From contig NZ_JAMXBF010000007.1 in the NCBI RefSeq assembly GCF_023823685.1, positions 1-64,000 of the forward strand: DNA of 64,000 nucleotides. The letters run 5' to 3'. Below the pieces are notes generated by a model, which did not search any database, was not told the DNA's origin, and saw nothing but the letters and a program-made list of their open reading frames with translations. The translations under genes were made by a program, and so were the position numbers. Below are positions 11,848 through 22,174 of the stretch, one piece after another (within the stretch, counting starts at the first letter, position 1; each line of letters starts with the position of its first letter). Source of the DNA: Pseudomonas subflava. GTDB lineage: Bacteria > Pseudomonadota > Gammaproteobacteria > Pseudomonadales > Pseudomonadaceae.

Positions 11848-12642
11848 TCAGCGCGGCATGTTGCGCGCGTAGAAGATCTCCAGCATCTCGTGGCGCACCC
11901 GCTCTTCCACCTGCTTGCGCTGCTCGGCGGTCAGGTTGGACGTGGCGTCGCCGAACAGGTAGTTGTCCAGGTCGAACTGCTTGAGCAGCATCTTGGTGTG
12001 GAACAGGTTCTCCTGGTACACGTTGACGTCCGTCATCTGGTACGCCTCGTAGGTGTCGTCGGAGAGGTAGTTCTGGATCGAGTTGATCTCGTGGTCGATG
12101 AAGTGCTTCTTGCCCTCCACGTCACGGGTGAAGCCGCGCACGCGGTAGTCGACGGTGACGATATCCGAGTCGAACTGGTGGATCAGGTAGTTGAGCGCCT
12201 TCAGCGGCGAGATCACGCCGCAGGTCGACACGTCGATATCCACGCGGAACGTCGCGATGCCCTCGACCGGATGGATTTCCGGGTAGGTGTGCACGGTGAT
12301 GTGACTCTTGTCCAGGTGCGCCAGGATGGTCTCCGGCAGCGGGCCCGGGGACTCCTCGATCTGGCTGGCGGTGGGCTCCACCGGCTGTTCGGAGATGAGG
12401 ATGGTCACGCTGGCGCCTTGCGGGTCATAGTCCTGACGGGCGATGTTCAGGATATTGGCGCCGATGATGTCGACAACATCGGTGAGAATCTGCGTCAGGC
12501 GCTCGGCATCGTACTCTTCGTCGATGTACTGCACGTAGGCCTGCTGGTCTTCGGGGGTTTCCGCGTAGCAGATGTCGTAGATGTTGAAGCTCAAGGTCTT
12601 CGTCAGGTTGTTGAACCCGTGGAGCCTGAGTTTGCTTTTCAC
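11848..12642 (-). CDS. speD: S-adenosylmethionine decarboxylase proenzyme
   Basis: Makes decarboxylated SAM for spermidine synthesis. The proenzyme of 264 residues self-cleaves to form its pyruvoyl cofactor; the expected Lys-Ser cleavage pair is K112-S113 in [28 protein letters not shown] and [12 protein letters not shown] are further signatures of the E. coli-type enzyme. The start is GTG (KSKLRLHGF), as inferred from the known N-terminus of the family; the ATG 23 codons upstream adds an unrelated Arg-rich extension. AAGAGAG precedes the GTG. Confidence 0.95.
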   Translation of the reverse strand: MKSKLRLHGFNNLTKTLSFNIYDICYAETPEDQQAYVQYIDEEYDAERLTQILTDVVDIIGANILNIARQDYDPQGASVTILISEQPVEPTASQIEESPGPLPETILAHLDKSHITVHTYPEIHPVEGIATFRVDIDVSTCGVISPLKALNYLIHQFDSDIVTVDYRVRGFTRDVEGKKHFIDHEINSIQNYLSDDTYEAYQMTDVNVYQENLFHTKMLLKQFDLDNYLFGDATSNLTAEQRKQVEERVRHEMLEIFYARNMPR

Positions 12643-12856
12643 CGTTTGGAACTCTCTTGTGGATGCGGCACGGCCGCGTGATCGAGCATGCCCGTCAGCT
12701 GCGAACGACACAGCTGCGTAGGACGGTTAACACCTCTTCGCATTGGCGATTGTGGTTTGGGTTTGCGGGCCGAAGCGCCCGCGAAAAAAGGCGCGCATTA
12801 TGCAGAGCCGGGACCGGCTCCGCCAGAGCATGCGCGCGCGAGGTGACGAACGCGGG

Positions 12857-13279
12857 TCAGCCCAGTTCGACGATCTCGTAGTCGTGGGTGATTTCGACGC
12901 CCGCGCGGCCGAGCATGATCGAGGCCGAGCAGTATTTCTCCGCCGACAGCTCCACGGCGCGCTTGACCTGGGCCTCCTTGAGGCCGCGGCCCTTGACCAC
13001 GAAGTGCAGGTGAATCTTGGTGAACACCTTGGGGTCTTCATCGGCGCGCTCGGCCTCGAGGAAGGCCTCGCAGCTCTCCACCGGCTGGCGCGCCTTCTTG
13101 AGGATGCTGACCACATCGAAGTTGCTACAGCCGCCCAGGCCGATCAGCACCATCTCCATCGGACGCACGCCGAGATTACGACCGCCGGCCTCGGGCGGAC
13201 CGTCCATCACCACCACGTGGCCGCTGCCGGATTCGCCGAGGAACATGGCCTCGCCAGCCCATTGGATACGCGCTTTCAT
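12857..13279 (-). CDS. OsmC/Ohr-family protein (YhfA-like)
   Basis: Small redox protein of 140 residues. OsmC-fold enzymes reduce organic peroxides through two cysteines, visible here as GGCSNFDVVSIL (about residue 52) and AEKYCSASIML (about residue 116). The central RADEDPKVFTKIHLHF is typical of the YhfA branch. In pseudomonads the gene sits between speD and vfr, as here. Whether this branch is a peroxidase or has another thiol role is not settled from sequence. Confidence 0.9.
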   Translation of the reverse strand: MKARIQWAGEAMFLGESGSGHVVVMDGPPEAGGRNLGVRPMEMVLIGLGGCSNFDVVSILKKARQPVESCEAFLEAERADEDPKVFTKIHLHFVVKGRGLKEAQVKRAVELSAEKYCSASIMLGRAGVEITHDYEIVELG

Positions 13280-13515
13280 CGCCTTGGCTCCACTGCCCGA
13301 AAAAGGCTGGCCAGCTTATCACAGCCCCCCGTTCGCCCCGGGCAGGCAAATCCGAGGGCAATGGGCCATGACCAATGTTGACTGTGTCGCAAAATCGCAT
13401 TGCCGGTCCCGACGTGTCTGTTAAGCTGGCGGCGGATAACTGGCACACTTGTTCGGATAACTAATAAGAAATTCGCCTGCTGGACAAAGGCTTACTCTAA
13501 TTTCGGGACTCGGGC

Positions 13516-14160
13516 ATGGTAGCTATTACCCTTACACCAAAGATCAAGAACATCGACAAGCTGCTCGCGCACTGTCATCGCCGCCGTTACACAGCCAAAA
13601 GCACCATCATCTATGCAGGGGATCGTTGCGAGACCCTGTTCTTCATCATCAAGGGCTCGGTCACCATCCTCATCGAGGACGACGACGGTCGCGAGATGAT
13701 CATCGCCTACCTCAACGCCGGCGACTTCTTTGGAGAGATGGGGCTCTTCGAGAAGGAAGGCACCGAGAAGGAACGCAGCGCCTGGGTGCGCGCCAAGACC
13801 GAGTGCGAAGTGGCGGAGCTGAGCTATACCAAGTTCCGCGAACTGACCCAGCAGGACCCGGAGATTCTCTACGCCCTGGGCAGCCAGATGGCCGACCGCC
13901 TGCGCAACACCACGCGCAAGGTCGGTGACCTGGCCTTCCTCGACGTCACCGGCCGCGTCGCGCGCACCCTGCTCGACCTGTGCAAACAGCCGGACGCCAT
14001 GACCCACCCGGACGGCATGCAAATCAAGATCACCCGCCAGGAAATCGGCCGCATCGTCGGCTGCTCCCGCGAGATGGTCGGCCGCGTGCTCAAGTCCCTG
14101 GAGGAACAGGGCCTGGTGCATGTCAAAGGCAAGACCATGGTCGTATTCGGTACCCGCTGA
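13516..14160 (+). CDS. vfr: cAMP-responsive global regulator Vfr (CRP family)
   Basis: cAMP-binding transcription factor controlling virulence, type IV pili/twitching and secretion genes in P. aeruginosa. It has 214 residues and is nearly identical in layout to Vfr. The cyclic-nucleotide domain includes [13 protein letters not shown] and [14 protein letters not shown], which hold the phosphate-binding Arg-Ser pair. A dimer helix ([14 protein letters not shown]) leads to the helix-turn-helix [24 protein letters not shown]. The 236-base upstream region could hold autoregulatory sites, but none was convincing. It ends at a bidirectional terminator shared with trpC. Confidence 0.97.
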   Translation: MVAITLTPKIKNIDKLLAHCHRRRYTAKSTIIYAGDRCETLFFIIKGSVTILIEDDDGREMIIAYLNAGDFFGEMGLFEKEGTEKERSAWVRAKTECEVAELSYTKFRELTQQDPEILYALGSQMADRLRNTTRKVGDLAFLDVTGRVARTLLDLCKQPDAMTHPDGMQIKITRQEIGRIVGCSREMVGRVLKSLEEQGLVHVKGKTMVVFGTR

Positions 14161-14210
14161 TCGGGCTGCTGAGCGTCGGCGCAACGTCGTCGCAAGCTCG
14201 CTAGCCCGAT

Positions 14211-14248
14211 GAATGAAAAAGCCCGCCAGTCGGCGGGCTTTTTCATTC
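14211..14248. terminator. Bidirectional terminator (vfr / trpC)
   Basis: A nearly perfect palindrome: GAATGAAAAA then GCCCGCC (14221-14227), a 4-base loop, GGCGGGC (14232-14238), then TTTTTCATTC. Both flanks mirror each other, so it functions equally on both strands between convergent vfr and trpC. Confidence 0.92.
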
Positions 14249-14259
14249 CTGCAGCGCGA

Positions 14260-15096
14260 TCAGTCCGGATCGGCGCCCAGCACCACGCGGTTGCCGTCGG
14301 GGAAGAACAGGCGTTTGAGCTCGGTGCCCGGGTCCTCGGCACGCATGAACGCCTCGCCGACCAGGAACGAATAGACCCGGTTGATCTCCATCAGCTCCAC
14401 ATCGGCGCGGGTGAGGATGCCACTCTCGGTGATCACCAGGCGATCGGCGGGGATGCGCGGCAGCAGGTCCAGGGTGGTTTCCAGGCTGACTTCGAAGCTG
14501 TGCAGGTTGCGGTTGTTGATGCCCACCAGCGGCGTGTCCAGGGTCTTCAGCGCGCGCTCCAGCTCTTCGGCATCGTGCACCTCCACCAGCACGTCGAGGC
14601 CGACGTCCTTGGCGGTGCTGGCCAGCTCGGCCATCAGCACGTCGTCCAGCGCCGAGACGATCAGCAGGATGCAGTCGGCGCCGATGGCCCGCGCCTCCAC
14701 CACCTGGTACGGATCGATCAGGAAGTCCTTTCGGATCACCGGCAGCGCGCAGGCCGCACGGGCCTGCTTGAGATACTCGTCGGCGCCCTGGAAGAAGTCG
14801 ACATCGGTCAGCACCGACAGGCAGGCGGCGCCGCCGTCTTCATAGCTGCGGGCGATCTCGGCGGGGACGAACTGCTCGCGCAGCACGCCCTTGCTCGGCG
14901 AGGCCTTCTTCACTTCGGCGATCACCGCCGGCTGCTTGCGTACCACCCGCTCCTGCAGGGCGCGGGCGAAGCCACGCGGGGCATCGGCGGCGCGGGCCGC
15001 GGCCTCGATCTCGGCGAAGCTGACACGGGCGCGGCGCTCGGCCACTTCCTCGGCCTTGCGGGCGAGGATTTTCTCCAGCACGGTCGGAATGCTCAC
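14260..15096 (-). CDS. trpC: Indole-3-glycerol-phosphate synthase
   Basis: Converts CdRP to indole-3-glycerol phosphate in tryptophan synthesis. It is monofunctional, 278 residues, not fused to TrpF. TIM-barrel signatures are [11 protein letters not shown] (catalytic lysine), [29 protein letters not shown] and VITESGI. Its ATG overlaps the end of trpD by 4 bases, so translation is coupled. It is the last gene of trpGDC. Confidence 0.97.
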   Translation of the reverse strand: MSIPTVLEKILARKAEEVAERRARVSFAEIEAAARAADAPRGFARALQERVVRKQPAVIAEVKKASPSKGVLREQFVPAEIARSYEDGGAACLSVLTDVDFFQGADEYLKQARAACALPVIRKDFLIDPYQVVEARAIGADCILLIVSALDDVLMAELASTAKDVGLDVLVEVHDAEELERALKTLDTPLVGINNRNLHSFEVSLETTLDLLPRIPADRLVITESGILTRADVELMEINRVYSFLVGEAFMRAEDPGTELKRLFFPDGNRVVLGADPD

Positions 15097-16139
15097 TCTT
15101 GGTTCTCCACGCGGAATACGGCGGTAAAGGACACCAGTTCGTCCAGCTTCTCCCAGGCCAGGCCGGTATGCAGGGCGTCCTGCGCCAGCTGCATGCCTTC
15201 CTTGAGGCTGGTGGCCAGGTCGGCGGCGTAGAGCGCGGCACCGGCATTGAGGACGATCATGTCGGCGGCCTTCTGGCCGTTCTCGGTCTTGCGCTTGCCC
15301 AGCGCATCGCGGATCAGCGCCAGCGAGTCCTGGGCGTCTTCCACGGTCAGGCCGATCAGGCTCTGACTCTTGATGCCGAAGTCCTCAGGCTGGATGCGGT
15401 ATTCGCTGACCACGCCGTCCTTGAGTTCGGCGACGTGGGTCGGCGCGGCCAGGCTGATCTCGTCCAGGCCATCGCTGGCATGCACCACCAGCACGTGCTG
15501 ACTGCCCATGCGCTGCAGCACCTCGGCCATGGGCCGGCACAGGGCCTGGCTGAACACGCCGATCACCTGATGTTTGACCCCGGCCGGGTTGGTCATCGGG
15601 CCGAGCATGTTGAACAGCGTACGCAGGCCCAGCTCGCGACGCGGGCCGATGGCGTGCTTCATGGCGCCGTGATGGGCCGGGGCGAACATGAAGCCGACGC
15701 CGACGGACTCGACGCAACGCGCCACCTGCTCGGGCTTGAGGTTCAGGTAGACGCCGGCGGCCTCCAGCAGGTCGGCGCTGCCGCTCTTGCCGGACACCGC
15801 ACGGTTGCCGTGCTTGGCCACGCGGCCTCCCGCGGCCGCGACCACGAAGGCGGCGGCGGTGGAGACGTTGAACACGTTCATGCCGTCGCCGCCGGTGCCG
15901 CAGGTGTCGACGAGGCGCTCGGCGTCGATGGTCACCGGCGCGGCCAGCTCGCGCATCACGGTGGCGGCACCGACGATCTCGTCGATGGTCTCGCTCTTCA
16001 TGCGCATGCCCATGAGGAAGGCGCCGACCTGCGCGTCGGTGCACTGGCCGGTCATGATCAGGCGCATCACGTCCTGCATCTCGGCGGTGGACAGGTCCAG
16101 CTGGCTGACCACCCGGTTGAGGGCTTCCTTGATGTCCAT
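15093..16139 (-). CDS. trpD: Anthranilate phosphoribosyltransferase
   Basis: Attaches phosphoribosyl pyrophosphate to anthranilate. It has 348 residues. Family motifs are present: [15 protein letters not shown], the phosphate-binding [15 protein letters not shown], and [14 protein letters not shown] with [13 protein letters not shown]. The start at MDIKEALN overlaps the trpG stop codon by one base (TGATG). The trpG-trpD-trpC order is the pseudomonad one. Confidence 0.97.
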   Translation of the reverse strand: MDIKEALNRVVSQLDLSTAEMQDVMRLIMTGQCTDAQVGAFLMGMRMKSETIDEIVGAATVMRELAAPVTIDAERLVDTCGTGGDGMNVFNVSTAAAFVVAAAGGRVAKHGNRAVSGKSGSADLLEAAGVYLNLKPEQVARCVESVGVGFMFAPAHHGAMKHAIGPRRELGLRTLFNMLGPMTNPAGVKHQVIGVFSQALCRPMAEVLQRMGSQHVLVVHASDGLDEISLAAPTHVAELKDGVVSEYRIQPEDFGIKSQSLIGLTVEDAQDSLALIRDALGKRKTENGQKAADMIVLNAGAALYAADLATSLKEGMQLAQDALHTGLAWEKLDELVSFTAVFRVENQE

Positions 16140-16732
16140 CAGCGCACTCCGCCTTGTTGTTTGAGGAAGTTGGCCAGCAGTTCGTGGCCCTGTTCGGTGA
16201 GGATGGATTCCGGGTGGAACTGCACGCCCTCGATGTTCAGGGTCTTGTGGCGCAGGCCCATGATCTCGTCGACCGAGCCGTCGGCATGCTGGGTCCAGGC
16301 GGTCATCTCCAGGCAGTCCGGCAGTGTCTCGCGCTTGACTACTAGCGAATGGTAGCGGGTCACGGTGAGCGGCTTGTTGAGGCCGGCGAACACGCCCAGA
16401 TCCTCGTGGAACACCGGGCTGGTCTTGCCGTGCATCACCTGGCGCGCGCGCACCACGTCGCCGCCGAAAGCCTGGCCGATGCTCTGGTGGCCCAGGCACA
16501 CGCCGAGAATCGGCAGCTTGCCGGCGAAGTGCAGGATGGTCTCGATGGACACACCCGCCTCGGTCGGCGTGCACGGGCCGGGCGAGACCACGATGCGCTC
16601 AGGCTTGAGGGCCTCGATCTCGGCGACCGTCAGTTCGTCGTTGCGGATCACGTGGACATCGGCACCCAGCTCGCCCAGGTACTGCACCACGTTGTAGGTA
16701 AAGGAGTCGTAGTTGTCGATCATCAGCAGCAT
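16139..16732 (-). CDS. trpG: Anthranilate synthase, glutamine amidotransferase subunit
   Basis: Releases ammonia from glutamine for TrpE. It has 197 residues and is a class I amidotransferase with nucleophile cysteine in [11 protein letters not shown], the HPES motif for His/Glu near the C-terminus ([11 protein letters not shown]) and the oxyanion loop [11 protein letters not shown]. The start at [11 protein letters not shown] matches family N-termini; the ORF runs 28 codons further upstream into the trpE end but without homology. Here trpE lies only 11 bases upstream. In P. aeruginosa the R/F-pyocin cluster separates trpG from trpE. Confidence 0.97.
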   Translation of the reverse strand: MLLMIDNYDSFTYNVVQYLGELGADVHVIRNDELTVAEIEALKPERIVVSPGPCTPTEAGVSIETILHFAGKLPILGVCLGHQSIGQAFGGDVVRARQVMHGKTSPVFHEDLGVFAGLNKPLTVTRYHSLVVKRETLPDCLEMTAWTQHADGSVDEIMGLRHKTLNIEGVQFHPESILTEQGHELLANFLKQQGGVR

Positions 16733-16743
16733 GGTTGGGCCCC

Positions 16744-18237
16744 TTACTCTACGGACTGTTCGGCGAGGCTGACCGCGCGGAACATGGCGCGGCGCTTGTT
16801 CAGGGTTTCTTCCCACTCCAGGGCCGGCTGCGAGTCGGCGACGATGCCGGCGCCAGCCTGCACGTGCAGCTCACCGTCCTTGATCACCGCGGTACGAATC
16901 GCGATCGCGGTGTCCATGTTGCCGTTCCAGGCGAGATATCCCACGGCGCCGCCGTAAACGCCACGCTTGACCGGCTCGAGCTCGTCGATGATCTCCATCG
17001 CCCGCACCTTCGGCGCGCCGGACAGGGTGCCGGCCGGCAGGATGGCGCGCAACGCGTCCATCGCGCTCAGGCCTTCCTTCAGCTGGCCGGTGACGTTGGA
17101 GACAATGTGCATGACGTTGGAATAGCGCTCGATGACCATCTGCTCGGTGACCTTCACCGAACCGGTGGCCGACACGCGCCCGGCATCGTTGCGCCCCAGG
17201 TCGATCAGCATCAGGTGCTCGGCGATCTCCTTGGCGTCGGACAACAGGTCCTTTTCCAGTTCGATGTCGGCTTCCTCGGTGGCGCCGCGCGGGCGCGTGC
17301 CGGCGATCGGACGCACGGTGACCAGGTTGTCTTCGACGCGCACCAGCACCTCCGGCGAGCTGCCCACCACGTGGAAGTCGCCGAAGTTGAAGAAGTACAT
17401 GTACGGCGTCGGGTTGATGCAGCGCAGCGCGCGGTACAGGTCGATCGGCGCGGCCTGGAACGGGATCGACATGCGCTGGGAGATCACCACCTGCATGCAG
17501 TCGCCAGCCAGGATGTATTCTTTGATCGCGCCGACTGCGGCCTCGTAGTCGTCGCGCTTGAAGCTGGAGACGAAGTCCGGCTCCTGGCCGGCCGGCTTGC
17601 TCAGGTCCACGCCGAGGCGCGGGGTGATCGGCTGGCGCAGCTTGTTGAGCAACTCGCGCAGCTGGGCCTGGCCATGTTCGAAGGCATCGGCCTGGCTCGG
17701 GTCGGCCAGAACGATGGCGTGCATCTTGCCGGCCAGGTTGTCGAACACCACCACGGCGTCCGAGACCATCATCAGGATGTCCGGGGTGCCCAGCGGATCG
17801 GGATTCGGGCACTGCGCCAGCTTCTTCTCCACGTAGCGCACGCTGTCATAGCCGAAGTAGCCGACCAGGCCGCCGTTGAAGCGCGGTAGACCTGGGATGG
17901 TCGGCACGTTGTAGCGCGCCTTGAACTGCTCGACGAAGGCCAGTGGGTCTTCGCTTTCCAGGCTCTCCACCTCGACGCCGTCGACACGCACGCTGACGTG
18001 GTGGCCGTGCACGCGCAGCACGGTGCGCGCCGGCAGGCCGATGATCGAGTAGCGGCCCCACTTCTCGCCGCCCTGCACGGATTCCAGCAGGTAGGAGTTG
18101 GGGGTGTCGGCCAGCTTGAGGTAGATCGACAGCGGGGTGTCGAAGTCAGCCAGGGTTTCGAAAGCCAGCGGAATGCGGTTATAGCCGTCGGCGGCCAAAC
18201 GCAGGAAGGCTTCGCGGGAAAGAGTTTCGCGGGTCAT
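16744..18237 (-). CDS. trpE: Anthranilate synthase component I
   Basis: Chorismate-binding subunit that makes anthranilate with TrpG. It has 497 residues. The feedback-inhibition element LLES near residue 50 ([11 protein letters not shown]) indicates tryptophan inhibition. The catalytic half carries [37 protein letters not shown] and the [15 protein letters not shown] block. It is followed 11 bases later by trpG, giving a trpE-trpG-trpD-trpC run on one strand. No leader-peptide attenuator is visible in the 72 bases between gph and trpE. Confidence 0.97.
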   Translation of the reverse strand: MTRETLSREAFLRLAADGYNRIPLAFETLADFDTPLSIYLKLADTPNSYLLESVQGGEKWGRYSIIGLPARTVLRVHGHHVSVRVDGVEVESLESEDPLAFVEQFKARYNVPTIPGLPRFNGGLVGYFGYDSVRYVEKKLAQCPNPDPLGTPDILMMVSDAVVVFDNLAGKMHAIVLADPSQADAFEHGQAQLRELLNKLRQPITPRLGVDLSKPAGQEPDFVSSFKRDDYEAAVGAIKEYILAGDCMQVVISQRMSIPFQAAPIDLYRALRCINPTPYMYFFNFGDFHVVGSSPEVLVRVEDNLVTVRPIAGTRPRGATEEADIELEKDLLSDAKEIAEHLMLIDLGRNDAGRVSATGSVKVTEQMVIERYSNVMHIVSNVTGQLKEGLSAMDALRAILPAGTLSGAPKVRAMEIIDELEPVKRGVYGGAVGYLAWNGNMDTAIAIRTAVIKDGELHVQAGAGIVADSQPALEWEETLNKRRAMFRAVSLAEQSVE

Positions 18238-18309
18238 GCTCTGCCTCGTGGTATGAGGAGGTGAAACGGATGTTGGGCAAACGCGCCGGAACCAGCCGGC
18301 CAGGAAAAG

Positions 18310-19125
18310 TCAGGCGCGCCAGCGCCAGCGGGCCAGGGCCTTGATGACTTTCATCCATTGTTTGCTGGCAACTACCACGAGGCTGTCTCGATGCGGTGGG
18401 TAATCGGAGGAGTTCGGCGACATTAGCGCAGCGTCCTCCAGGGCGCAACCGGGCAGCAGCTGGCGCAGGTCGTCGAGCACGCGAGTCGGGTTTTCCTCGG
18501 CAATCGGCCGGCCGTGGTTGTAGCCGTAGCTCAGCGCCACGCAGGGCACGCTGGCGGCGCGGGCGGCCAGCACGTCGTTGCGCGAGTCGCCGATGAACAG
18601 CGCACGCTCGGGCTCGACGTTGGCCAGGCGCATGACGAACAGCAGCGCCGCCGGGTCGGGCTTCTGCTGCGGCAGGGTGTCGCCACCGACGATCCAGCGG
18701 AAGTAGCGGCCCAGCTTCATCTCGTCCAGCAGCGGAGCCACGAAGCGTTCGGGCTTGTTGGTGATCAGCGCCAGCTCCACGCCCTGCTTCTTCAGCCACT
18801 TGAGGGTAGAGGTGACGCCCGGGTACACGGTGCTCAGCGCATGGCTGCCGGAGTAGGCCTCGTTGAACAGTTCCAGGGCCTGCTCGGTGTCGGCGTCGCT
18901 CACTTGGGTGTGCTCGATGTCGCCGGCCAGGGCGCGACGCACCAGCACGCGGGCGCCGTTGCCGACCCACTCGCGCACGCGCTCGACGCCCGCGGCGGGG
19001 CGACCGAGCTGCACCAGCATGCGGTCGACGGCGGCGGCCAGGTCGGGCACCGAGTCCACCAGGGTGCCGTCCAGGTCGAACATCACCAGGCGCGGCAGAC
19101 GCCCGTCGAACAGCTCGTGAATCAC
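18310..19125 (-). CDS. gph: Phosphoglycolate phosphatase (HAD family)
   Basis: Removes 2-phosphoglycolate formed during DNA repair and oxidative damage. It has 271 residues and is a HAD hydrolase with nucleophile motif [10 protein letters not shown], motif II in LITNKPERF, the lysine in QQKPDPAAL and motif [12 protein letters not shown]. The start codon is GTG and overlaps the rpe stop by four bases (GTGA), so expression is coupled to rpe. A C-terminal extension of about 25 residues rich in R, W and K lies past the usual HAD end. Confidence 0.93.
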   Translation of the reverse strand: MIHELFDGRLPRLVMFDLDGTLVDSVPDLAAAVDRMLVQLGRPAAGVERVREWVGNGARVLVRRALAGDIEHTQVSDADTEQALELFNEAYSGSHALSTVYPGVTSTLKWLKKQGVELALITNKPERFVAPLLDEMKLGRYFRWIVGGDTLPQQKPDPAALLFVMRLANVEPERALFIGDSRNDVLAARAASVPCVALSYGYNHGRPIAEENPTRVLDDLRQLLPGCALEDAALMSPNSSDYPPHRDSLVVVASKQWMKVIKALARWRWRA

Positions 19126-19796
19126 GCGCGCACCTGGGTCAGTTCGGCGCGCATGGCGTCGATCACCGCTTTGTAGTCGGGCTGGTTGAAGATGGCCGAG
19201 CCGGCGACGAAGGTGTCGGCGCCCGCCTCGGCGATCTCGCGGATGTTCTTCACGTTGACGCCGCCGTCGATCTCCAGGCGGATGTCGTAGCCCGAGGCAT
19301 CGATCAGCGCGCGGGCCTCGCGCAGCTTGTCGAGGGTGGCGGGGATGAACTTCTGCCCGCCGAAGCCGGGGTTGACGCTCATCAGCAGGATCATGTCGAC
19401 CTTGTCCATCACGTACTTCAGGCAGTCCAGCGAGGTGGCCGGATTGAACACCAGGCCGGACTTGGCGCCGCCGTCGCGGATCAGCTGCAGGGAGCGGTCG
19501 ATGTGCTGGGTGGCTTCCGGGTGGAAGGTTACGTAGGTGGCGCCGGCGTCGATGAAGTCGCCGATGATGCGGTCGACCGGCGAGACCATCAGGTGCGCGT
19601 CGATGGGCGCGGTGATGCCGTACTTGCGCAGCGCCGAGCAGACCATCGGGCCGATGGTCAGGTTGGGGACGTAGTGGTTGTCCATGACATCGAAATGGAC
19701 GATATCGGCGCCGGCGGCGAGTACCTTGTCGACCTCCTCGCCCAGGCGAGCGAAATCGGCGGACAGGATCGACGGGGCGATGGCGAAGGGCTGCAT
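19122..19796 (-). CDS. rpe: Ribulose-phosphate 3-epimerase
   Basis: Interconverts ribulose-5-P and xylulose-5-P in the pentose phosphate pathway. It has 224 residues from [15 protein letters not shown]. Metal and catalytic residues lie in [30 protein letters not shown] and EIDGGVN. The ATG at 19796 is preferred to one five codons upstream because GAGG lies 5-7 bases before it and the family starts there. Confidence 0.97.
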   Translation of the reverse strand: MQPFAIAPSILSADFARLGEEVDKVLAAGADIVHFDVMDNHYVPNLTIGPMVCSALRKYGITAPIDAHLMVSPVDRIIGDFIDAGATYVTFHPEATQHIDRSLQLIRDGGAKSGLVFNPATSLDCLKYVMDKVDMILLMSVNPGFGGQKFIPATLDKLREARALIDASGYDIRLEIDGGVNVKNIREIAEAGADTFVAGSAIFNQPDYKAVIDAMRAELTQVRA

Positions 19797-19946
19797 GCGA
19801 ACCTCAGGCATGAATCACGGTGGCGCGATTGTAGCCTGAGTCGGTCACGAAGGCTGTTGTCACACGTCAGTCAATCTGGGAGCGGTTGGGTGGCCTTCCG
19901 ATCGGCATCGATGCTCCCCAGTCGCCGCCGTGACCGCTCCCACGGT

Positions 19947-20774
19947 TTATTCCGGCAGGGCGGTACGCAGTTTCTCGCTGCGCCCGCGCAGCCATTCCAG
20001 GGTCAGCAGCATGACCACCGAGAAGCCGATCAGCAGGGTCGCGGCGGCGGCGATGGTCGGCGACAGGTTCTCGCGGATGCCGCTGAACATCTGCCGCGGC
20101 AGGGTGGCCTGCTCGGGGCCGGCGAGGAACAGGGTCACCACCACTTCGTCGAACGAGGTGGCGAAGGCGAACAGCGCGCCGGAAATGACTCCGGGAGCGA
20201 TCAGCGGCAGGGTCACCCGGCGGAACGCGGTGAGCGGCGAGGCACCCAGGCTGGCGGCGGCGCGCACCAGGTTGTAGTTGAAGCCCTGCAGGGTGGCCGA
20301 CACAGTGATGATCACGAAGGGTACGCCGAGCACCGCGTGCACCAGGATCAGCGAGGTGTAGCTGTTGCCCAGCCCCATGGGCGCGAAGAACAGGTAGCTG
20401 GCCACGCCGACGATGACCACCGGGGCGACCATCGGTGAGATCAGCAGGCTCATCACCAACGCCTTGCCGCGGAACTCGCCGCGGGTCAGGCCGATGGCCG
20501 CCAGGGTGCCGAAGACCATGGCCAGCGCGGTGGCGGCCGGTGCGACGATCAGGCTGTTCTTCAGCGAGCGCATCCATTCGGCCGAGGTGAAGAAGTCCTC
20601 GTACCAGCGCAGGGAGAAGCCCTGCAGCGGATAGACCAGGAAGCTGCCGGAGTTGAACGACAGCGGCACGATCACCAGCACCGGCAGGATCAGGAACAGC
20701 AGCACCAGCGCGCACAGGCCACGGTGGGTCCAGAACCAGGCACGCTCGACGGGGGACTTGTAGGGGCTCAGCAT
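19947..20774 (-). CDS. agtD: ABC transporter permease (AgtD-like)
   Basis: Inner-membrane permease of 275 residues, PotC/PotI type, with six predicted helices. The EAA loop (RAAASLGASPLTAFRRVTLPLI) docks with the ATPase. Last gene of an ATPase–binding protein–permease–permease operon. Gene order and neighbours (rpe on one side, a two-component system on the other) match P. aeruginosa agtABCD (PA0603-PA0606), reported to import 4-aminobutyrate and 5-aminovalerate. The symbol is by synteny; a polyamine or spermidine-type substrate is the alternative. Confidence 0.8.
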   Translation of the reverse strand: MLSPYKSPVERAWFWTHRGLCALVLLFLILPVLVIVPLSFNSGSFLVYPLQGFSLRWYEDFFTSAEWMRSLKNSLIVAPAATALAMVFGTLAAIGLTRGEFRGKALVMSLLISPMVAPVVIVGVASYLFFAPMGLGNSYTSLILVHAVLGVPFVIITVSATLQGFNYNLVRAAASLGASPLTAFRRVTLPLIAPGVISGALFAFATSFDEVVVTLFLAGPEQATLPRQMFSGIRENLSPTIAAAATLLIGFSVVMLLTLEWLRGRSEKLRTALPE

Positions 20775-20790
20775 CTCGTTGTTCTCCTGA

Positions 20791-22038
20791 TCAGCCCAGA
20801 CGCAGGCGGCTCGCGCCCACCAGCCAGCTGTACACCACGTAGAGCAGCATGGTTGCCAGCAGCAGCAGGCCGCCCAGCGCGGTGGCCATGCCCCAGTTGA
20901 TGGTGCTGTTGGTGTAGAAGGCGACGAAGTAGCTGATCATCTGGTCGCCCGGGCTGCCCAGCAGCGCGGGGGTGATGTAGTAGCCGATGGACAGGATGAA
21001 CACCAGCAGGCAGCCGGCGCCGACGCCGGCCAGGGTCTGCGGGAAGTACACCCGCCAGAAGCTGGCGAACGGGTGGCAGCCGAGCGAGATGGCGGCGCGC
21101 ATGTAGCTCGGCGAGATGCCCTTCATCACGCTGAAGATCGGCAGGATCATGAACGGCAGCATGATGTGCACCATGGCCACGTACACGCCGGTACGGTTGA
21201 ACACCAGCTGCAGCGGCGCGTCGATCACGCCCATGGCGATCAGCGCGCTGTTGATCAGGCCACCGGACTGCAGCAGCACGATCCACGCCGCCACGCGCAC
21301 CAGGATCGAGGTCCAGAACGGCAGCAGCACCAGGATCATCAGCAGGTTGCTGGTGCGGGTCGGCAGGTTGGCCAGCAGGTACGCCAGCGGGTAGGCCAGA
21401 ACCAGGCAGATGGCGGTGATCACCAGGCCCATCCAGAAAGTGCGTGCGAAGATGTCCAGGTAGATGGCCTGGTCCGGGGTGGCGGACGCCAGTTCGCCGA
21501 GATCGTCGATGCGGTGGTCGAGGGACGCCAGCAGGAAATACGGGGTGACGCCACTGTCGTTGCGGCGGATCACCTGCCAGTACGCCGGGTCGCCCCAGCG
21601 CTCGTCGAGGTTCTCCAGCGCATCTTTATAGGACACAGGCTCCTGCTTGAATGGCAGAGCGCGACCGGTCTTGGCCAGCAGGCTGCGGTAGCCAGCCAGC
21701 TCCATGTTCAGGCGCTTGGAAAGATCGCCGATGGTCTGGTTCTTCCGCGCTTCGGCCAGGTCCTGAGCCAGGGCCTGGTACACCGGCTCCTCGGGCAGGC
21801 CGCGGCCGTCCCAGGCGCCGATCGCCTCGACGGTGCGCGGCAGGCTGCCGACCACCTCGGGATTCTCCACGCTCTTGTACAGCAGGACGCCGATCGGCAG
21901 CAGGAACACCACGAAGAGGAACACCAGCAGCGGCAGGATCAGGCCTTGGGCCTTGAGCCGGTTGATGCGCTCGGCGCGGGCCAGCTTCTGCTTCAGCGTG
22001 AGGCCGGCGAATTCGGTGAGGGATACGGTAGTGGCCAT
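20791..22038 (-). CDS. agtC: ABC transporter permease with long N-terminal extension (AgtC-like)
   Basis: Permease of 415 residues, longer than the roughly 290 usual for PotB-type subunits. After a first helix (LILPLLVFLFVVFLLPIGVL) comes a periplasmic insert of about 130 residues before the remaining helices. The EAA loop RAAISLGCHPFASFWRVYFP is intact. The start at MATTVSLTEF has GGAG 7 bases upstream; an ATG six codons earlier lacks one. The downstream permease begins 16 bases after it. Substrate by synteny: GABA/aminovalerate. Confidence 0.8.
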   Translation of the reverse strand: MATTVSLTEFAGLTLKQKLARAERINRLKAQGLILPLLVFLFVVFLLPIGVLLYKSVENPEVVGSLPRTVEAIGAWDGRGLPEEPVYQALAQDLAEARKNQTIGDLSKRLNMELAGYRSLLAKTGRALPFKQEPVSYKDALENLDERWGDPAYWQVIRRNDSGVTPYFLLASLDHRIDDLGELASATPDQAIYLDIFARTFWMGLVITAICLVLAYPLAYLLANLPTRTSNLLMILVLLPFWTSILVRVAAWIVLLQSGGLINSALIAMGVIDAPLQLVFNRTGVYVAMVHIMLPFMILPIFSVMKGISPSYMRAAISLGCHPFASFWRVYFPQTLAGVGAGCLLVFILSIGYYITPALLGSPGDQMISYFVAFYTNSTINWGMATALGGLLLLATMLLYVVYSWLVGASRLRLG

Positions 22039-22067
22039 CGCAGGCTCCAGAGACACCGGGTACTAGC

Positions 22068-22168
22068 TCCCCTCTCCCCTTCTTCATGAACCAAGAGTGG
22101 GAGAGCGGCCGGGGGAGAGGGCAGGCACCGCCCCTCTCCCTAACCCTCTCCCGCAAGCGGGAGAGGGG
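22068..22168. repeat. GGGAGAGGG-type palindromic repeat cluster
   Basis: Repeated CCCTCTCCC / GGGAGAGGG blocks fill the gap between the binding-protein gene and the first permease. The clearest is a 10-bp stem, CCCTCTCCCG (22144-22153) with CGGGAGAGGG (22158-22167), next to the agtB stop codon. This resembles a widespread gamma-proteobacterial intergenic hairpin family. It may attenuate transcription or stabilise the upstream agtAB transcript. Confidence 0.75.
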
Positions 22169-22174
22169 ACATCA

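Noticed and set aside
12760..12790. GCGGGC-type hairpin with an A-run between speD and the OsmC-like gene
   Set aside because: For the minus-strand OsmC-like transcript the T-run lies on the wrong side of the stem, so it is not a convincing terminator for either gene.
13382..13401. CRP/Vfr-like site upstream of vfr (TGTGTCGCAAAATCGCAT)
   Set aside because: The arms match poorly and the spacer is seven rather than six bases; not enough to call a Vfr site.
18238..18309. Possible trp leader or attenuator before trpE
   Set aside because: No short Trp-rich ORF and no terminator with a U-run in the 72-base gap.
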